DNA of 64,000 nucleotides from Lithocarpus polystachyus (lineage: Eukaryota; Streptophyta; Magnoliopsida; Fagales; Fagaceae). Made by a program: the position numbers and the translations under genes. Shown here piece by piece: positions 24,041 through 35,400 of this stretch (position 1 is its first letter; each line of letters begins with the position of its first letter). A model generated the notes under the pieces. The model had not been told where the DNA came from, did no database searches, and was given only the letters and a program-made list of their open reading frames with translations. The stretch is from contig CM066163.1 of the NCBI GenBank assembly GCA_033629205.1, positions 108,710,358 to 108,774,357 of the forward strand, in the 5' to 3' direction.

Positions 24041-24153
24041 TTATTATCACAACAAACACCTTATTGTTTGCCTGCAATACATGTTACAAATTTACAATTC
24101 AAAATAAGCATTAGATACAATAAAAAGGAAATGAAATTTGCCAACTCCAATAC

Positions 24154-24315
24154 CTCGTCATTATCGACTGGAACTGAATCATGAACAAGATTTCCAATTA
24201 ATAGCAATTTTGAATTCAATTGTTGTAAAAATTCCTGAACTTAAGCTTCTTTCTCTGCTGCTGACTTCTTATTCTCCTCTGTATTCTTTATCATGTCAGT
24301 GGCATCTTCACCTGC
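24154..24315 (-). pseudogene. Cytosolic seryl-tRNA synthetase exon fragment
   Basis: A 162-base exon (54 codons) is bounded by an AG acceptor at 24317-24316 and a GT donor at 24153-24152. It reads AGEDATDMIKNTEENKKSAA, then one in-frame TAA, then VQEFLQQLNSKL and IGNLVHDSVPVDNDE. This matches the end of the N-terminal tRNA-binding coiled-coil arm and the GN(L/I)VHDSVP motif of eukaryotic SerRS. No other SerRS exon is visible. Retained splice sites show a DNA-level copy. It is a broken fragment beside a fragment of an unrelated gene (lipin), which is typical of transposon capture. Confidence 0.82.
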
Positions 24316-24692
24316 CTTTTTTTACAAACAAACTCTGAAATTTAGTTCCATACCAAACGAACCCAAGAATTAATTACACAAATTAAAATCCAATAAGAAC
24401 GAAATATTCAGAAGTAATAGACTGAAATACTAACAAAGCTTTGACTAGTCTCACCTTTTTGGTTCCACCCATGCCAATTGACCATCGAAAATCATCCTCG
24501 TTTTCTTCTCCTCACTGGTTCCTTGACTGATCTCACCTTGCCTCAAAAGAACACAAGCAAATACTAATATGCAAATCATTTAACTATAAAGAGATGTATA
24601 TGTAATCGGTATTAAATCAAAGTATAGTACCATGTCCAGTCCCACAATTAGAAGGATGTGTCCGTGTCTGTTGTGGCCTTTGCAGTCGATCC

Positions 24693-27217
24693 TCAATGTG
24701 TGAAGCCTTTGGTGGGGGGGGGGGGGGGGGTACGTATCGGGATAGTACTAGGGGTGGGTCGCCCAAGGGTGGGCATGAATCTCATCTCATTTTTACCACG
24801 TACATCTGCGGGGGCAGTGCTGGTAGTCGGTGGGGGAGACGTACAGGTGGTGGGTAACGGAGATGTAGTGGAGGATGTGGATGGGGACCGAAATGTGTCC
24901 CCATGGGCAAACGTATGGTATGGACCCGCATCATCACGTGCCATGGAGCCCATGTCATAACCAGTGTCCAAAAACATCTCATCTACTGTCTAACTTGCCT
25001 CCTCCATGGTGTGGTTATGCATGGGTGTGTGACATTGACCAGATGTGGGCACGGGTGTGTGACGCCGACCAAATGTGGGATGTTGAGCTGATGTGGGACG
25101 CCGACTAGATGTGGGACGCTGAGCAGATGTGGGATGCCGACTAGATGTAGGATGCTGACTAGATTGATGGCATCCATGCCCTTGACGTCCACCTGTTTGC
25201 TGACCACTCCCTATAACCAGTTCACTTGTGTTGCCCGCAGCACGTGCATCGTCCAAGGTCAACTGACCAAGCTCTTCAACAGATTGCAAGTCATTAATAC
25301 AGTGAGTATAGATCTCAGGCCCTGGTTCGCACTTTGCCATAATCCTCAATTGTGATTCAACCTGTCACACGTATACAAGAGTAGTGTTAGTAGGTTGAAC
25401 TAAACTATGCGAAGTGAGGTAAATTTATAACAGAATAGTCTTTGTAAACTTACCAAAGTGTCCTAGTACGAGGTCTCTTTTGTAATTCGAACAATGCAGG
25501 GACGAAACCACACCATATACTCGTCTTTGTAGCTCATCTTCCTATGAAAGGGCGGTGCATTGGCAATTGTGGCGTGCAAAGCCCATTTAGCAATATGTGT
25601 GGCATGTTCTTGAGCCCAGTTTTTATCCTGCTTGCCCTGGAGTGTTATCTTGTGAAGTTCAATTGAAGTATCGACATCGATCGGTATGCCTTGCTTCATC
25701 CCAAACTGTCAGAGAACATGTTTGGGGTGATGGCCTTCAGCCACTCAAAAATGTATGAGCGGCATGATAGACCTCCATATGTGTTGTCCTGCCATACAAT
25801 ATGCGGGCAGGGAACCCAAATAATCTCTATATGGCTCCCACATAATCTGCAATAATCCAACAAATGCAAACAACCATATTAACAATATAATTAGAAAAAA
25901 TGCGTAACGGATGTGAAAAATACATGGCAACAATGTTTAACTTTGAAATAAAAAATGGTTATTCATTCCAAAGCGAATTGTAAGTACAACAACTACATGC
26001 CAAAGCAGTTCCTACTTGTAAGGCACGATACATGATTTGGCTGCAGCGAATCAAGCGACACACGATAGGCGCGTAGGACGTGCGTTGGATGGTCAGTTGT
26101 TATCTTAGCCCATTTCCATCTTGCAAACAACATAGACATAACCTTCATATTAGTTACTTACATAATTCCCATGCGAAAAAGTTAATGCAGAAATGTAAAA
26201 CGGTAATTATTTAAGATCCTACATACCTGATAGCCAGTGGACCTGGGGGCAGTGCCTAGTGTGGATGCCTCATCACAGGACATATGTGTGGAAACCTCGC
26301 CTATGCCCACAACTGCACCAATAGCAGTGCATCGTCAATTTGCTTGGCTGTCTTCTCTGATGCCTTACAGAGGTGTCTATATAGCCAACTTAATGCTGCA
26401 CTACCCCAACTATAATTATTTCTGTTACTGATTGGATTGAAAAATTGCAGATACATAATTAAGTGCTGTTCGCAAGACTTGTCCATAAACAGTATACCAC
26501 ACAACATCTCCAGTATGTAAAACCGAGCATACTGCTGCACAAGCACCTCAGTGGCGTCAGCCGGGAGAGGGTTGCTAAACCGGTTCTCGAGCCATTTGGC
26601 TTTTACCCTCAGCCCTTCCATCACTCTAGTGTTCTTGCCAGCATCGACTTGTCTATTTGGTGGCCTATGCCCTAGCAATTTGGCACAGAGGTTGCCCCAA
26701 TTGTCCATACGGGTAAATCCCACCAACGGTAAGCCATCTACAGGTACCCACATTATAACCTCCATGTCTTGTAGCATGATGGTCATCTCACCATGGAGCA
26801 AGTGGAATGAGTGCGTCTCCGGCCGCCATCTCTCCACCAACGTCGTGATCAATGCATGGTCAAGGTCTATATTTGGGACCCGAAGTAGCCCATCTAACCC
26901 CGCATTTGTGATATAAGTGGCAATCTGTGGATCTAACCCACCTTCAAGCAGACCTTTCTCTCGGTGATGACAAGTCAATACACTTGGCACTTCTTGCAAA
27001 TGGAGCAACTTAGCATTAATAATAGCATTCACTAAGCATGTAATAATTACGCTTCAAACTTAAATTCCAAAAATCTATCTACTACACATATTGACTACGA
27101 TTTTGGACAAGTGCATACCTCGCCACCCAAAGAAGCATCCCAAAGCAAACTAGAACGATGTACATCCTGCCTTGTCAAGACATCCCCTATATAGGGTCTC
27201 GCTTGATGTGGATCCAT
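24693..27217 (-). pseudogene. MAIN-like / plant mobile domain protein, five exons, six nonsense codons
   Basis: Exons can be placed at 27217-27119 (MDPHQARPYIGDVLTRQD), 27008-26227, 26119-26032, 25846-25454 and 25361-24693; the phases join cleanly. Exon 2 carries the plant mobile domain (PF10536): LVERWRPETHSFHL, LLHGEMTIMLQDMEV and GLPLVGFTRM. Exon 4 has WEPYRDYLGSLPAYC and the tail is a Pro/Thr/Ser repeat. The family includes MAIN, MAIL1 and the so-called serine/threonine phosphatase 7 long form; many copies are transposon-borne. In-frame stops lie at 26301-26303, 26256-26258, 25745-25747, 25709-25711, 25463-25465 and 24990-24992, so the copy is dead. Several replace residues I would expect to be Trp, Gln or Arg. 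The nearby gene fragments on the same strand suggest one large Mutator-like element. Confidence 0.85.
25020..25170 (-). repeat. About 21-bp tandem repeat in the last exon of the MAIN-like pseudogene
   Basis: Units of the form GATGTGGGACGCCGACTA repeat about six times. On the coding strand they encode alternating RPTSSRR and HPTSAQ blocks. Low-complexity tails are usual for this protein family. Confidence 0.75.
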
Positions 27218-28006
27218 ATCTGGCATAAATTAAAGGTGATTAATGGTCCATTAAGTGACTACAGGCCCATTAGGTCAAATGCAAAGCATAAACATTCTAA
27301 TTCTCTTTTTAAGGAGCATGACACGTGAGGAAAATTCACATAATTGAGTTCCTAGTTTTTCTTTAATAAATTTATTTTATAAGCTTGAATTTCATTCAAG
27401 AGAGAACGGTTATATACCTTACAAGCAGATTCAATGAACTACTAGAAGAAGAAAAAAGTGTTATTTGTGTTATAGTTTATTGGCAAATTTAAAAGAAAGA
27501 GAATTGCATTAGGGTAAAGTGAAGGCACTTGTTTTGGATGTGTTTATGCCTGGTAGGTAAACAGAGTCATGGCATTACCGACATATACCCACAAATAAAA
27601 CAACAACAACAAACAAAAAGGAAAGCAAAGAAGTTAGATGGTTAGAATTACAAAATATATTTAGTATTACAAAATGTCATGTCACTAGCAAGTGACTCTT
27701 AATGAAGTTGGATGGTTAGAATCTAACTGTTATATGTAAGATAAAGGACTAGGATTCTATGGTTACTAAAGTCTATTATAAAAAAGCCTATGTTATCTTT
27801 AATTCTGCTATCTTTTTCTTTGATTTAATCTTGATTGTTACTAAAATTTCTTCATAAACCCTTCTTCTACATTAGACCTAAGTTCTCCTCACCAAATAAA
27901 CAATCATGAGACTTAACAGTCCACACTGGTAGTGCCACTAATTTGGAATCCAATTCACCAGTTATAGGTTCATTAAAAGAACTTATATAAGAAACCTAAT
28001 CTTTAT

Positions 28007-28045
<39 letters not shown>

Positions 28046-28739
28046 GCAATTTATTGAACCAAAAAAATGATCACCCAAGTCTCCAAGGTGTATACAACTT
28101 GGCACTGAAAACAATCAAACACTCAAATAACAAACATCTATCCAATCACAAACCAAAAATTAAGAGTGACTTCCTACAGCTAACATCCAATCCAATAAAG
28201 TTGTAAAGATAAACAATTTCAGTTTTGTTAAAGTCCTTTCTAAATCCTTAAAGCTCTGGTAAAGTCATTCCATAGATACCTTAAACTACATAGATACCAC
28301 CCTTTGCAGATGGTAAAAATACACCCCCTCCTTCTTATCAACTTCAATGTAAATATCCTAAGATTAAAAAAAAAACAAATTTAAAGATAGTTTCCATAGA
28401 AAGCTATAACCCCATTACATAGATATAACCATTATTTAGTTCATTCATTATAAAGAAGAAATTTAACACATCAAGATAGAAGAAATTTGACACGCAAATA
28501 CATGTTCGCAAACACATACAATGCAAGCTGAAACAAATTGAAACCAAACTACATATCATCTAGAATGGCAGATAGTTTAGCACTTAATCATTACTTAATC
28601 ATTACTTTCCTTTTTGTTTGTTGTTGTTTTACCCCGCAAATATCCACAAATACCAACATACCCACAAATAACCCTAACCCCCAAATGCTCAAACAAATAT
28701 TCAGATTATGAGCATACCTTGTGATTCCAAATTGAAGAC
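27218..28739. other. Non-coding upstream sequence of the MAIN-like pseudogene
   Basis: AT-rich with a TA run at about 28010-28042. No transposase or other coding sequence recognised. A 5' leader or the rest of a transposon could lie here. Confidence 0.4.
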
Positions 28740-28826
28740 GCAGACCGAGAGTGAGAGTAAAAAGCGTGAGCAACAGGGAGAGTACAAAGCGAGAGCGAGA
28801 CTAACATTGACAGGGAGAATGAGAGG

Positions 28827-28861
<35 letters not shown>

Positions 28862-28930
28862 CAAGACTAAGAGGGAGATTAAGAGCGTGATGATGATAGT
28901 GAGAGTGGGAGAGTGAGAGGGAGATTTAGA
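28740..28930. repeat. GAGAGT/GAGCGA purine-rich satellite
   Basis: Imperfect GAGAGTGAGAGT units fill the stretch on the plus strand, with the complement giving a CT-rich strand. Frames in it encode only SL or RV repeats and are not genes. Confidence 0.8.
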
Positions 28931-29030
28931 AGGTGAGAGTGAAAATCCATGAGTTAAGTGTGAGTGGGAGAGAGGGAGATTCACTGATTTAGTGAGTTAA
29001 GTGTGTGGGTGTGTAAAAAACAGGGGCCAA

Positions 29031-29281
29031 ACTCGAGTTTAAAGGGCTCGGGTACTGTGTTTGCAGTACTCGAGTCCATAAATCTCGAGTCTGAACCCTA
29101 CTACAAACACATTTTTACCGGAGCCATACTCGAGTTTACTAGACTCGGGTACCGGCTAGCATAGTACTCGAGTCCAGGAAACTCGAGTACCAAGTGGGAT
29201 TTTTAAATTGGCAAATGCCATGTCACCCGGTGCCACGATGGCAGGATTAGGGGGATCTCGAGTTTATAGAGCTCGAGTACC
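29031..29281. repeat. Array of CTCGAG palindromes
   Basis: About nine copies of an ACTCGAGT-type motif (some CTCGGG) occur in 250 bp, often paired as ACTCGAGTTTA...CTCGAGTACC. They alternate in orientation with spacers of 15-40 bp. It is probably the terminal region of a transposon, but no ends are defined. Confidence 0.75.
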
Positions 29282-29399
29282 AAAAAAGTGGTAGATCACT
29301 ATTAAGTTTCAAAATAGTGCTTTTTTGCTATGACTTTCGCAAATTGGTGGTATTTGGCCATTTTCACCTCAATATTTTAGTACTTGGAGATTTGCTTCT

Positions 29400-29770
29400 A
29401 TGCACCTTAGTAGTAAATAAGCATATACATATTCTTCTAATAAAATTTAAATATCATATTCCATGGATGTAAACAAAAAAATTTCTAACAACTTTATAAT
29501 CTACAAAATATTTTCATATATCTCTTTAATTTGTTACAACATTAATATTTTTAGATAGTGGAGCTGAAACTCTATCTTATCTAAGAAGATAAAATAAAAT
29601 TAGTTCCATTTGATTTTTCAAATTTACTTAAAAATTGACATATAATCCTACGAACTATAATTAATGCAACAAAAATTAAATTAAAAGAAATTATGTTACT
29701 TTGAAATTTTAATTAAAACTCAAGTCTCTTATTCAATAATAAGAGATTTTATAAATTTGCTATTCGAGTT
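29400..29770. repeat. Second copy of the repeat at 12160-12510
   Basis: Same block order and orientation as the first copy, including TCATATTCCATG and TTTCAAATTTACTTAA, with scattered differences. Non-coding. Confidence 0.6.
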
Positions 29771-30189
29771 AGAAAAATGTTAATGAATATTTTAAAGGTA
29801 TTAGTTTAGTAACTATTTTTAAAAATATTTTTATAAAAAAATAATTAATGTTGTTAATTTTTTATATTTTTATAAAATTTGTGTTAATTCTTTTTTAATA
29901 TAGTTTATTAACATCTATTTAAATAATTTTTAAATTGAGGTGGACAGGCAACAAGGCTCAACCAATCCGTACAGCCAAATCAATGCAAAATTAATGTCAC
30001 GTACAGAATAGTAAGTAGGGGTGGCAAATGGGTGGGTTTGGGTGGGTTTGGGGTGGGCATAATTGGGTTGGGTATATAAAACCCATTTACCCATTAAAAC
30101 CCATTTAACTAATTGCTTCAAACCCAAATCTAACCCAACCCAATTATTATGGGTAAACCCCAACCTACCCAATTACCCAATTATCAAAA

Positions 30190-30895
30190 TTACCAAAATG
30201 CCATTAAAGTGAAAATGACCAAAGTACTATAAAATCTTCAAAAATAACCAAAATACCCCTAAAACTCAAAAATTACCAAAATACACTCAAAACTCAAAAA
30301 ATGACCAAAATACCCCCTGAACCCATAAAAATGACTAAAATACCCCCCGAAACCCAAAAATTGACCAAAATACTCCCGAAATCCAAAAAATGACCAAAAT
30401 GCCACCGAAACCTATAAATTACCAAAATACCCCCAAAACCCAAAAAATGACCAAAATACCCCTAAAACTCAAAAATTACCAAAATACCCCCGAAACCCAA
30501 AAAATGACCAAAATACCCCTAAAACCCAAAAAATGACCAAAATACCCCTGAACTCATAAAAATGACCAAAATACCCCCGAAACCCAAAAATTGACCAAAA
30601 TCTCCCGAAATCCAAAAAATGACCAAAATGCCACCGAAACCTAAAAAATGACCAAAATACCCCCGAAACCCAAAAAATTGACCAAAATACTCCCGAAATC
30701 CAAAAATTGACCAAAATGCCACCGAAACCTAAAAATTACCAAAATACCCCCAAAACCCAAAAATGACCAAAATACCCCTAAAACTCAAAAATTACCAAAA
30801 TACCCCCGAAACCCAAAAAATGACTAAAATACCCCTAAAACTCAAAAATGACCAAAATACCCCTGAACCCATAAAAATGACCAAAATAGAACATA
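30190..30895. repeat. Minisatellite of about 31-bp units inside the hAT element
   Basis: Roughly 22 units of the form ACCAAAATACCCC(C/T)(G/A)AAACCCAAAAA(A)TG repeat in tandem. Some unit variants (TGCCACCGAAACC) recur together, suggesting a higher-order block of several units that was itself duplicated. Minus-strand frames give only FGHF/FWSIF repeats and are not genes. Confidence 0.9.
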
Positions 30896-32406
30896 TAGAA
30901 AAAACCCAGCCTTCTTCAACTTTTCATTTTGTCTGCCGTTTATTCTAAAAAAAATAAGAACTTTTCATTTTGCTTTGCTGTCCTCTAGTACTGGAGCCCA
31001 CGTGATTTCTTTTGAAAACGACAAAAAAAAGTTAAAAATAAAAGATCAAATAAGTGTCAAATTTATTAACTTTACTTTTTTTCTCAATAAATTTTTATTT
31101 TTATTTTCTTATTATCTAGGTACGTACATCAGTACATGTTAATGTTTATTTACCCCCCAAAAAAAATACCTGCTAATATTTATTTAATTATTCTAAAAAA
31201 ATATTGTTACAATCATTATTAATTTATTATTATTATTATTTGGTTTGACCATTTTGTGTCCGCAAGAGGAGATTTAAAAAGTTAATTATCACAGCAATGC
31301 ACATCTTCACCAATAAGAAATAATGATATATATTCAATCACACTCTCATTCTCATATCAGCTGGATCCAAGATTTGTGTGATTCTCAATCATTGATATAT
31401 TTAATCACACAAGAGTACAAGACAGCAGCAATTTGTAAGCGATCATTCTCGTAAGTTGACAGAGCTTTAAGCCTTGACTCTTCATTATTAATCCCATTAT
31501 AAATTAACAATAAAGTCCCCAAACCAAACACAAAAGCCCAAAGACAAGAAGAACAAGCACTTGCATACGTACACTCCCTTAACAATCCCAAGATACTAGC
31601 TGGCTTATACCAACATATCACTTTCATAGCTGGTGAATTGATATCTCATTTGAAGGAGATGTATAATGGCACTAGTAATTTTTTGATATAGATAATGTCA
31701 CTTGTAATACATAGGGCATCAATTGAAATGTTAAACCTGCTGTATATAGGGCGTATCAACCAAACAATTGAAATATTAACTTGCTGAATTTACAATAACA
31801 TCACTCCATGTTCATCAAATTAAACATTAGCTAAGGGGCGTTCATGTCAAAGAAACATAAATTTGAGGAGTTTTCCCAATCACAATGATGGTTCCTCATT
31901 GCAAGTTCTCTACAGAGAACACAAATATCAAATACACACCTTCAAAATCATGGTTCTCTGCCTCTGCCTTTGGTTTCGCAGTCCTTGTAGGCCACCTGGA
32001 ATGTTAAAAACTATCTTAATTTCCTTCCATTCCAGCCTAGCCTTGCCCATAATAAGCTTAAATCCTATACACTAGAATCACACGTGGTCCACACCGACCC
32101 AAAGCAAAAAACAAGATAAACAGTAACAACATTAATCTACTAGTATTAATTAATGTATTAATTATGCTAATTAAGATTGGAATATAGAGAGAGGGGGGTA
32201 GCTTTGGATCAGACTGACGTGCAAAAATAAACAAATGCATCAGAGTCGACAGCATATGAACTTAACATTAGCCATTATATTCAAGATGATCTCCATCCAA
32301 TAATGAAAACACTAACTGTACTGAGATAATTCCAAGCAATGCACTGAGATGCTAAGTTCGATGCTAAGTTCGATATTCACATCCTAACTTTAAAGTTTCC
32401 TTTCAC

Positions 32407-32920
32407 CTAATCCTCATCAACAAATGAACTAGATTGAGATAGGCACAAGTTGCCAAAATCCTCCACAAGGCTTTCTTCCTCAAAATCATGTACAGCTGAA
32501 AAAGGAAAGCAAAGCATTTATTAGACATCAAATACATATTAATGAATATTGCAAGCACACAAGTAATAAAAAATATGATATACCTGGTACTCCATATAAC
32601 CAATCACGAGCACATAACAAAGCTTCTGCAGTTTGTGGCAAAAGAGAACTGCGAAACTTATCAAGAATGCGGCCACCAATACTGAATGCAGACTCCGAGG
32701 CAACAGTAGTAATGGGAATGCTCAAAATATCACGTGCCATCAAGGAAAGTTCTGGAAAACGATTACTGTGAGACTTCCAATATCCCATAACATTCAAATC
32801 CTCGTGCAACCTATAGTCAAGTCGAGTCTCTTCCAAGTATATATCCAATTGTGACTTGCTTGAATCTGAACCTATAAGTTGACTCTTATATGTCTCAAAA
32901 CCAGAGAAATCATCATGCCT
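32407..32920 (-). pseudogene. hAT transposase C-terminal remnant (hATC dimerisation domain)
   Basis: Exon one (about 32920-32584) contains SQLDIYLEE, LNVMGYWKSHSNRFPELSLM, ARDILSIPITTVASESAFS, IGGRILDKFRSSLLP and ALLCARDWLYGVP, the hallmark hATC dimerisation domain. A GT donor at 32583 and AG acceptor at 32497-32496 join exon two (32495-32407), which ends HDFEEESLVEDFGN...DED and a stop. This acidic tail is usual in plant hAT transposases of the RICESLEEPER/DAYSLEEPER type. Upstream of about 32920 the frame stays open but does not resemble transposase, so the zinc finger and most of the catalytic part were lost. Confidence 0.88.
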
Positions 32921-33316
32921 AACATAATTACCACAAACTGATATAAAAATTGAGCAGAAGTAATCAAATTTGATCAAAGAAGCCAAACCCATAAAATTCT
33001 GAGGTGACCCATTTCCACAATTACAAAGAACAACATAATTCTGAGCATAAAATTCTTTTGAAATGACATCAAAATTGAAACTTTCAAAACAAAAAAAAAA
33101 AAAATACTCACCAGACCTCCAGAAAATCAAGATCGATTGCCGAGTTGATTGCAGAGAGAGAGCAAAGCTGGCGTCTGATGGGAAAGAGAGAGCAAAGTTG
33201 TTGAGGTCGAGTCAGAGTGGCGAATCGATCATCGAGGATGAGAATTTGAGAGAGAGAGAGTTAGGGTTTACGAAAAGCTAGGGGGCGAAGAAATCGGGGT
33301 TTGAGTTCTGAGAAAA

Positions 33317-33352
<36 letters not shown>

Positions 33353-33869
33353 ACTATGTGATTTGTTGTTGAGGTCGAGTCATTTCCACGCTGAAGCTGC
33401 TGGGTTTCGCCTAAACCGTGATTGGAGACTGAGAAAACGAGAGAAAATGAGGGAAAATGAGAAACTTGTGAAACTCTGAAACAGCGAAGCAAATGGGTTT
33501 GGGCTGGGTTTTGTTTTGTTTTTGTTTTTTTGTTTTGTTTTTTTTTTTTTTTAAATAGGGCTGGGTTGAATTTGGGGATATTGTTTTTGGGTTAAATGGG
33601 TTTCAATGGGCTTTTAAATAAAACCCAATAATTTATGGGTCTAATTGGGTAAATGTTCATTTAACCCAATTAATAATTGGGTGGGTTTGGGTTTAATTAG
33701 AGTGGGTAAGTTTGGGTGGGCAAATGGATTTGGGCATATTTTGCCACCCCTAATAGTAAGATGGGCAGCTGCTAACAGTAATGGTGCGTGATTGTTTTCA
33801 ACCACATACGAGAGTTGGCAGTTTTAAATGTTGAATTGAGTAGTAATGGTTAATTCTTATTACACACTC

Positions 33870-34940
33870 ACATGCTCCTTTCAAATTGTGTTTTTAGCTG
33901 GTGTGAAATTGTATGTCATACATTCAGATCTTCTAGAGTTTCTAAAATACTCTATTAAATAAATTATTTTAATCTTAACTTCTCATTTAAAATTCAATGA
34001 CTTAGATTACACTATATCATTAATTCTTAAAAAAAAAACTTAAAAATAGATTCTACGGCTATTAAAATGGACATGTCACATTTTGAATTTATTTTTAGTT
34101 TAAAAAAAAATTTTAAAAGTCAAATTCGAGCCCCAATCTCACTGCCGTGCCAACACCCAAAAGCACCAAACGAATCTCCAGCGAGATCTTGGCGCCTCAA
34201 TGAATAGAGAACTTGGTGGCAATTTTCATCGCCAAAAAAATAGTTGCTTTGGTAGAACCATTTTTAACATACCTCTGTGCAAATTATATTTATCCGATTG
34301 TCCCATTCTTCAACTAATAGACTCGCTCTTTATGCGTAATGGCCTAGGATAGTTTTTGTATAAATTTTTCTGTAAGTTAGCTTCTGTACCTAATTGAATT
34401 CATTATTAAATCATTTTATTTGATGAGTGGAGTCCATACATGCAAAATGGAGAGATTACTTTCTTTGTAATAAAAGGTTTGCACTTCTATTCTATAACTC
34501 AGATCTGGAAATGCGGCCTTTTCACCTTGCAACTCGAGCTCTTGGAGACCCAGGCTATACAGCTCCTCCACTCACTCCACTCTAGAAAAATACCTCCCTA
34601 ATTGCACCAACGGCCAAGTTCTCTGTTCATTCCGGCGCTCAGATCTCGCCGGAGAAAGGTTTGGTGTCGTTGGTATTGGCATCGCAGAGAGATTGGGTTC
34701 AGATCTGAGTTTTTAAATTTTTTTTAAGCTAAAAATAAATTTAAAATGTGACAGGCCCATTTTAATAGCTGATGTGATGTCTATTTTTAAGGTTTTGCTC
34801 AAAAATAAATAATATGATGTAATATGAATCATTGATTTTTAAATGAGAGGTTAAAGAACTTTACTTAGCGGAGGACTCTAACAAATTTAGAAAATTTGAA
34901 TCCGTGTGTCATGTACATTGTATAAAGTAACTGTTACTAT
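33870..34940. mobile_element. Element with about 330-bp terminal inverted repeats
   Basis: 33870-34198 and the reverse complement of 34637-34940 align along most of their length. Shared blocks include CTCATTTAAAA, GGCTATTAAAATGG/AGCTATTAAAATGG, TTTTTAGTTTAAAAAAAA and ACACCAAAC...CGAGATCT. The loop between is about 440 bp and non-coding. Such long arms fit Mutator-like or fold-back elements. The outermost bases and the target duplication could not be fixed. Confidence 0.7.
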
Positions 34941-35400
34941 TCAGTAATAATTAGTTGCCTTCCCTTTGAGACAAAAAAGTCCAAAAACCTTGTGGGGCTG
35001 AGCAACACAGCAGTTGAACATTAATGTTCCATTTGTTCCTATACTCTCTTAAAAAAAAAAAAAAAAAGTTAAAATATTTTTTGTCCTTATCTTTTTGACC
35101 TTATTTCCATTTTAATTCAAACTTTTTAATTTTATCATATTTAGTCTTAAAAATAAAAAATGCGTACTATCTTGGTTCCTACCATCATTTCAATAACAGA
35201 TATTGCTTACATGGCAGACAGAGTGTACTATTGACATATTAAATTTTGACGTGGCCATTAAAATAATATTAATATTTTATTTTACATTTTTTAAATGCCA
35301 CATCAGCATTTTAATAAAAAAATTTATTTTCCATGCATTTTCTTCTTTCTTTTCAAATAAACCCAAAAAAATCTTACTCTCTCTCTCTCTCTCTCTCTAA
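34941..35400. other. Non-coding spacer ending in a CT run
   Basis: Contains an A-run (35051-35066) and a (CT)n run just before 35400, where repeat copy C begins abruptly. No gene seen. Confidence 0.45.

Larger units (their letters stand above)
30016..33752 (-). mobile_element. hAT transposon, non-autonomous, 3.7 kb
   Basis: The element begins TAGGGGTGGCAAA and ends with its inverse (TTTGCCACCCCTA). The 8-bp sequence ATAGTAAG flanks it at 30008-30015 and 33753-33760, the exact target duplication size of hAT elements. Subterminal GGGTTTGGGTGGG motifs occur at both ends. Inside are the C-terminal exons of a hAT transposase (minus strand), a GA-rich leader at about 33120-33345 and a 700-bp minisatellite. 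The BED zinc finger and most of the catalytic core are missing, so it would need a helper. Confidence 0.93.

Noticed and set aside
28706..28984. Serine/leucine-rich frame and its RV/RA-rich opposite-strand frame
   Set aside because: Translation of a purine-rich GAGAGT satellite. Low complexity, no domain.
30469..30722. Minus-strand frames rich in FGHF/FWSIF repeats
   Set aside because: They are only the translation of the hAT minisatellite; several frames are open at once and no family is recognisable.
32528..33130. Intact transposase gene in the hAT element
   Set aside because: Only the hATC dimerisation exons match; the upstream part of the frame is unrelated and the zinc finger and catalytic core are missing.
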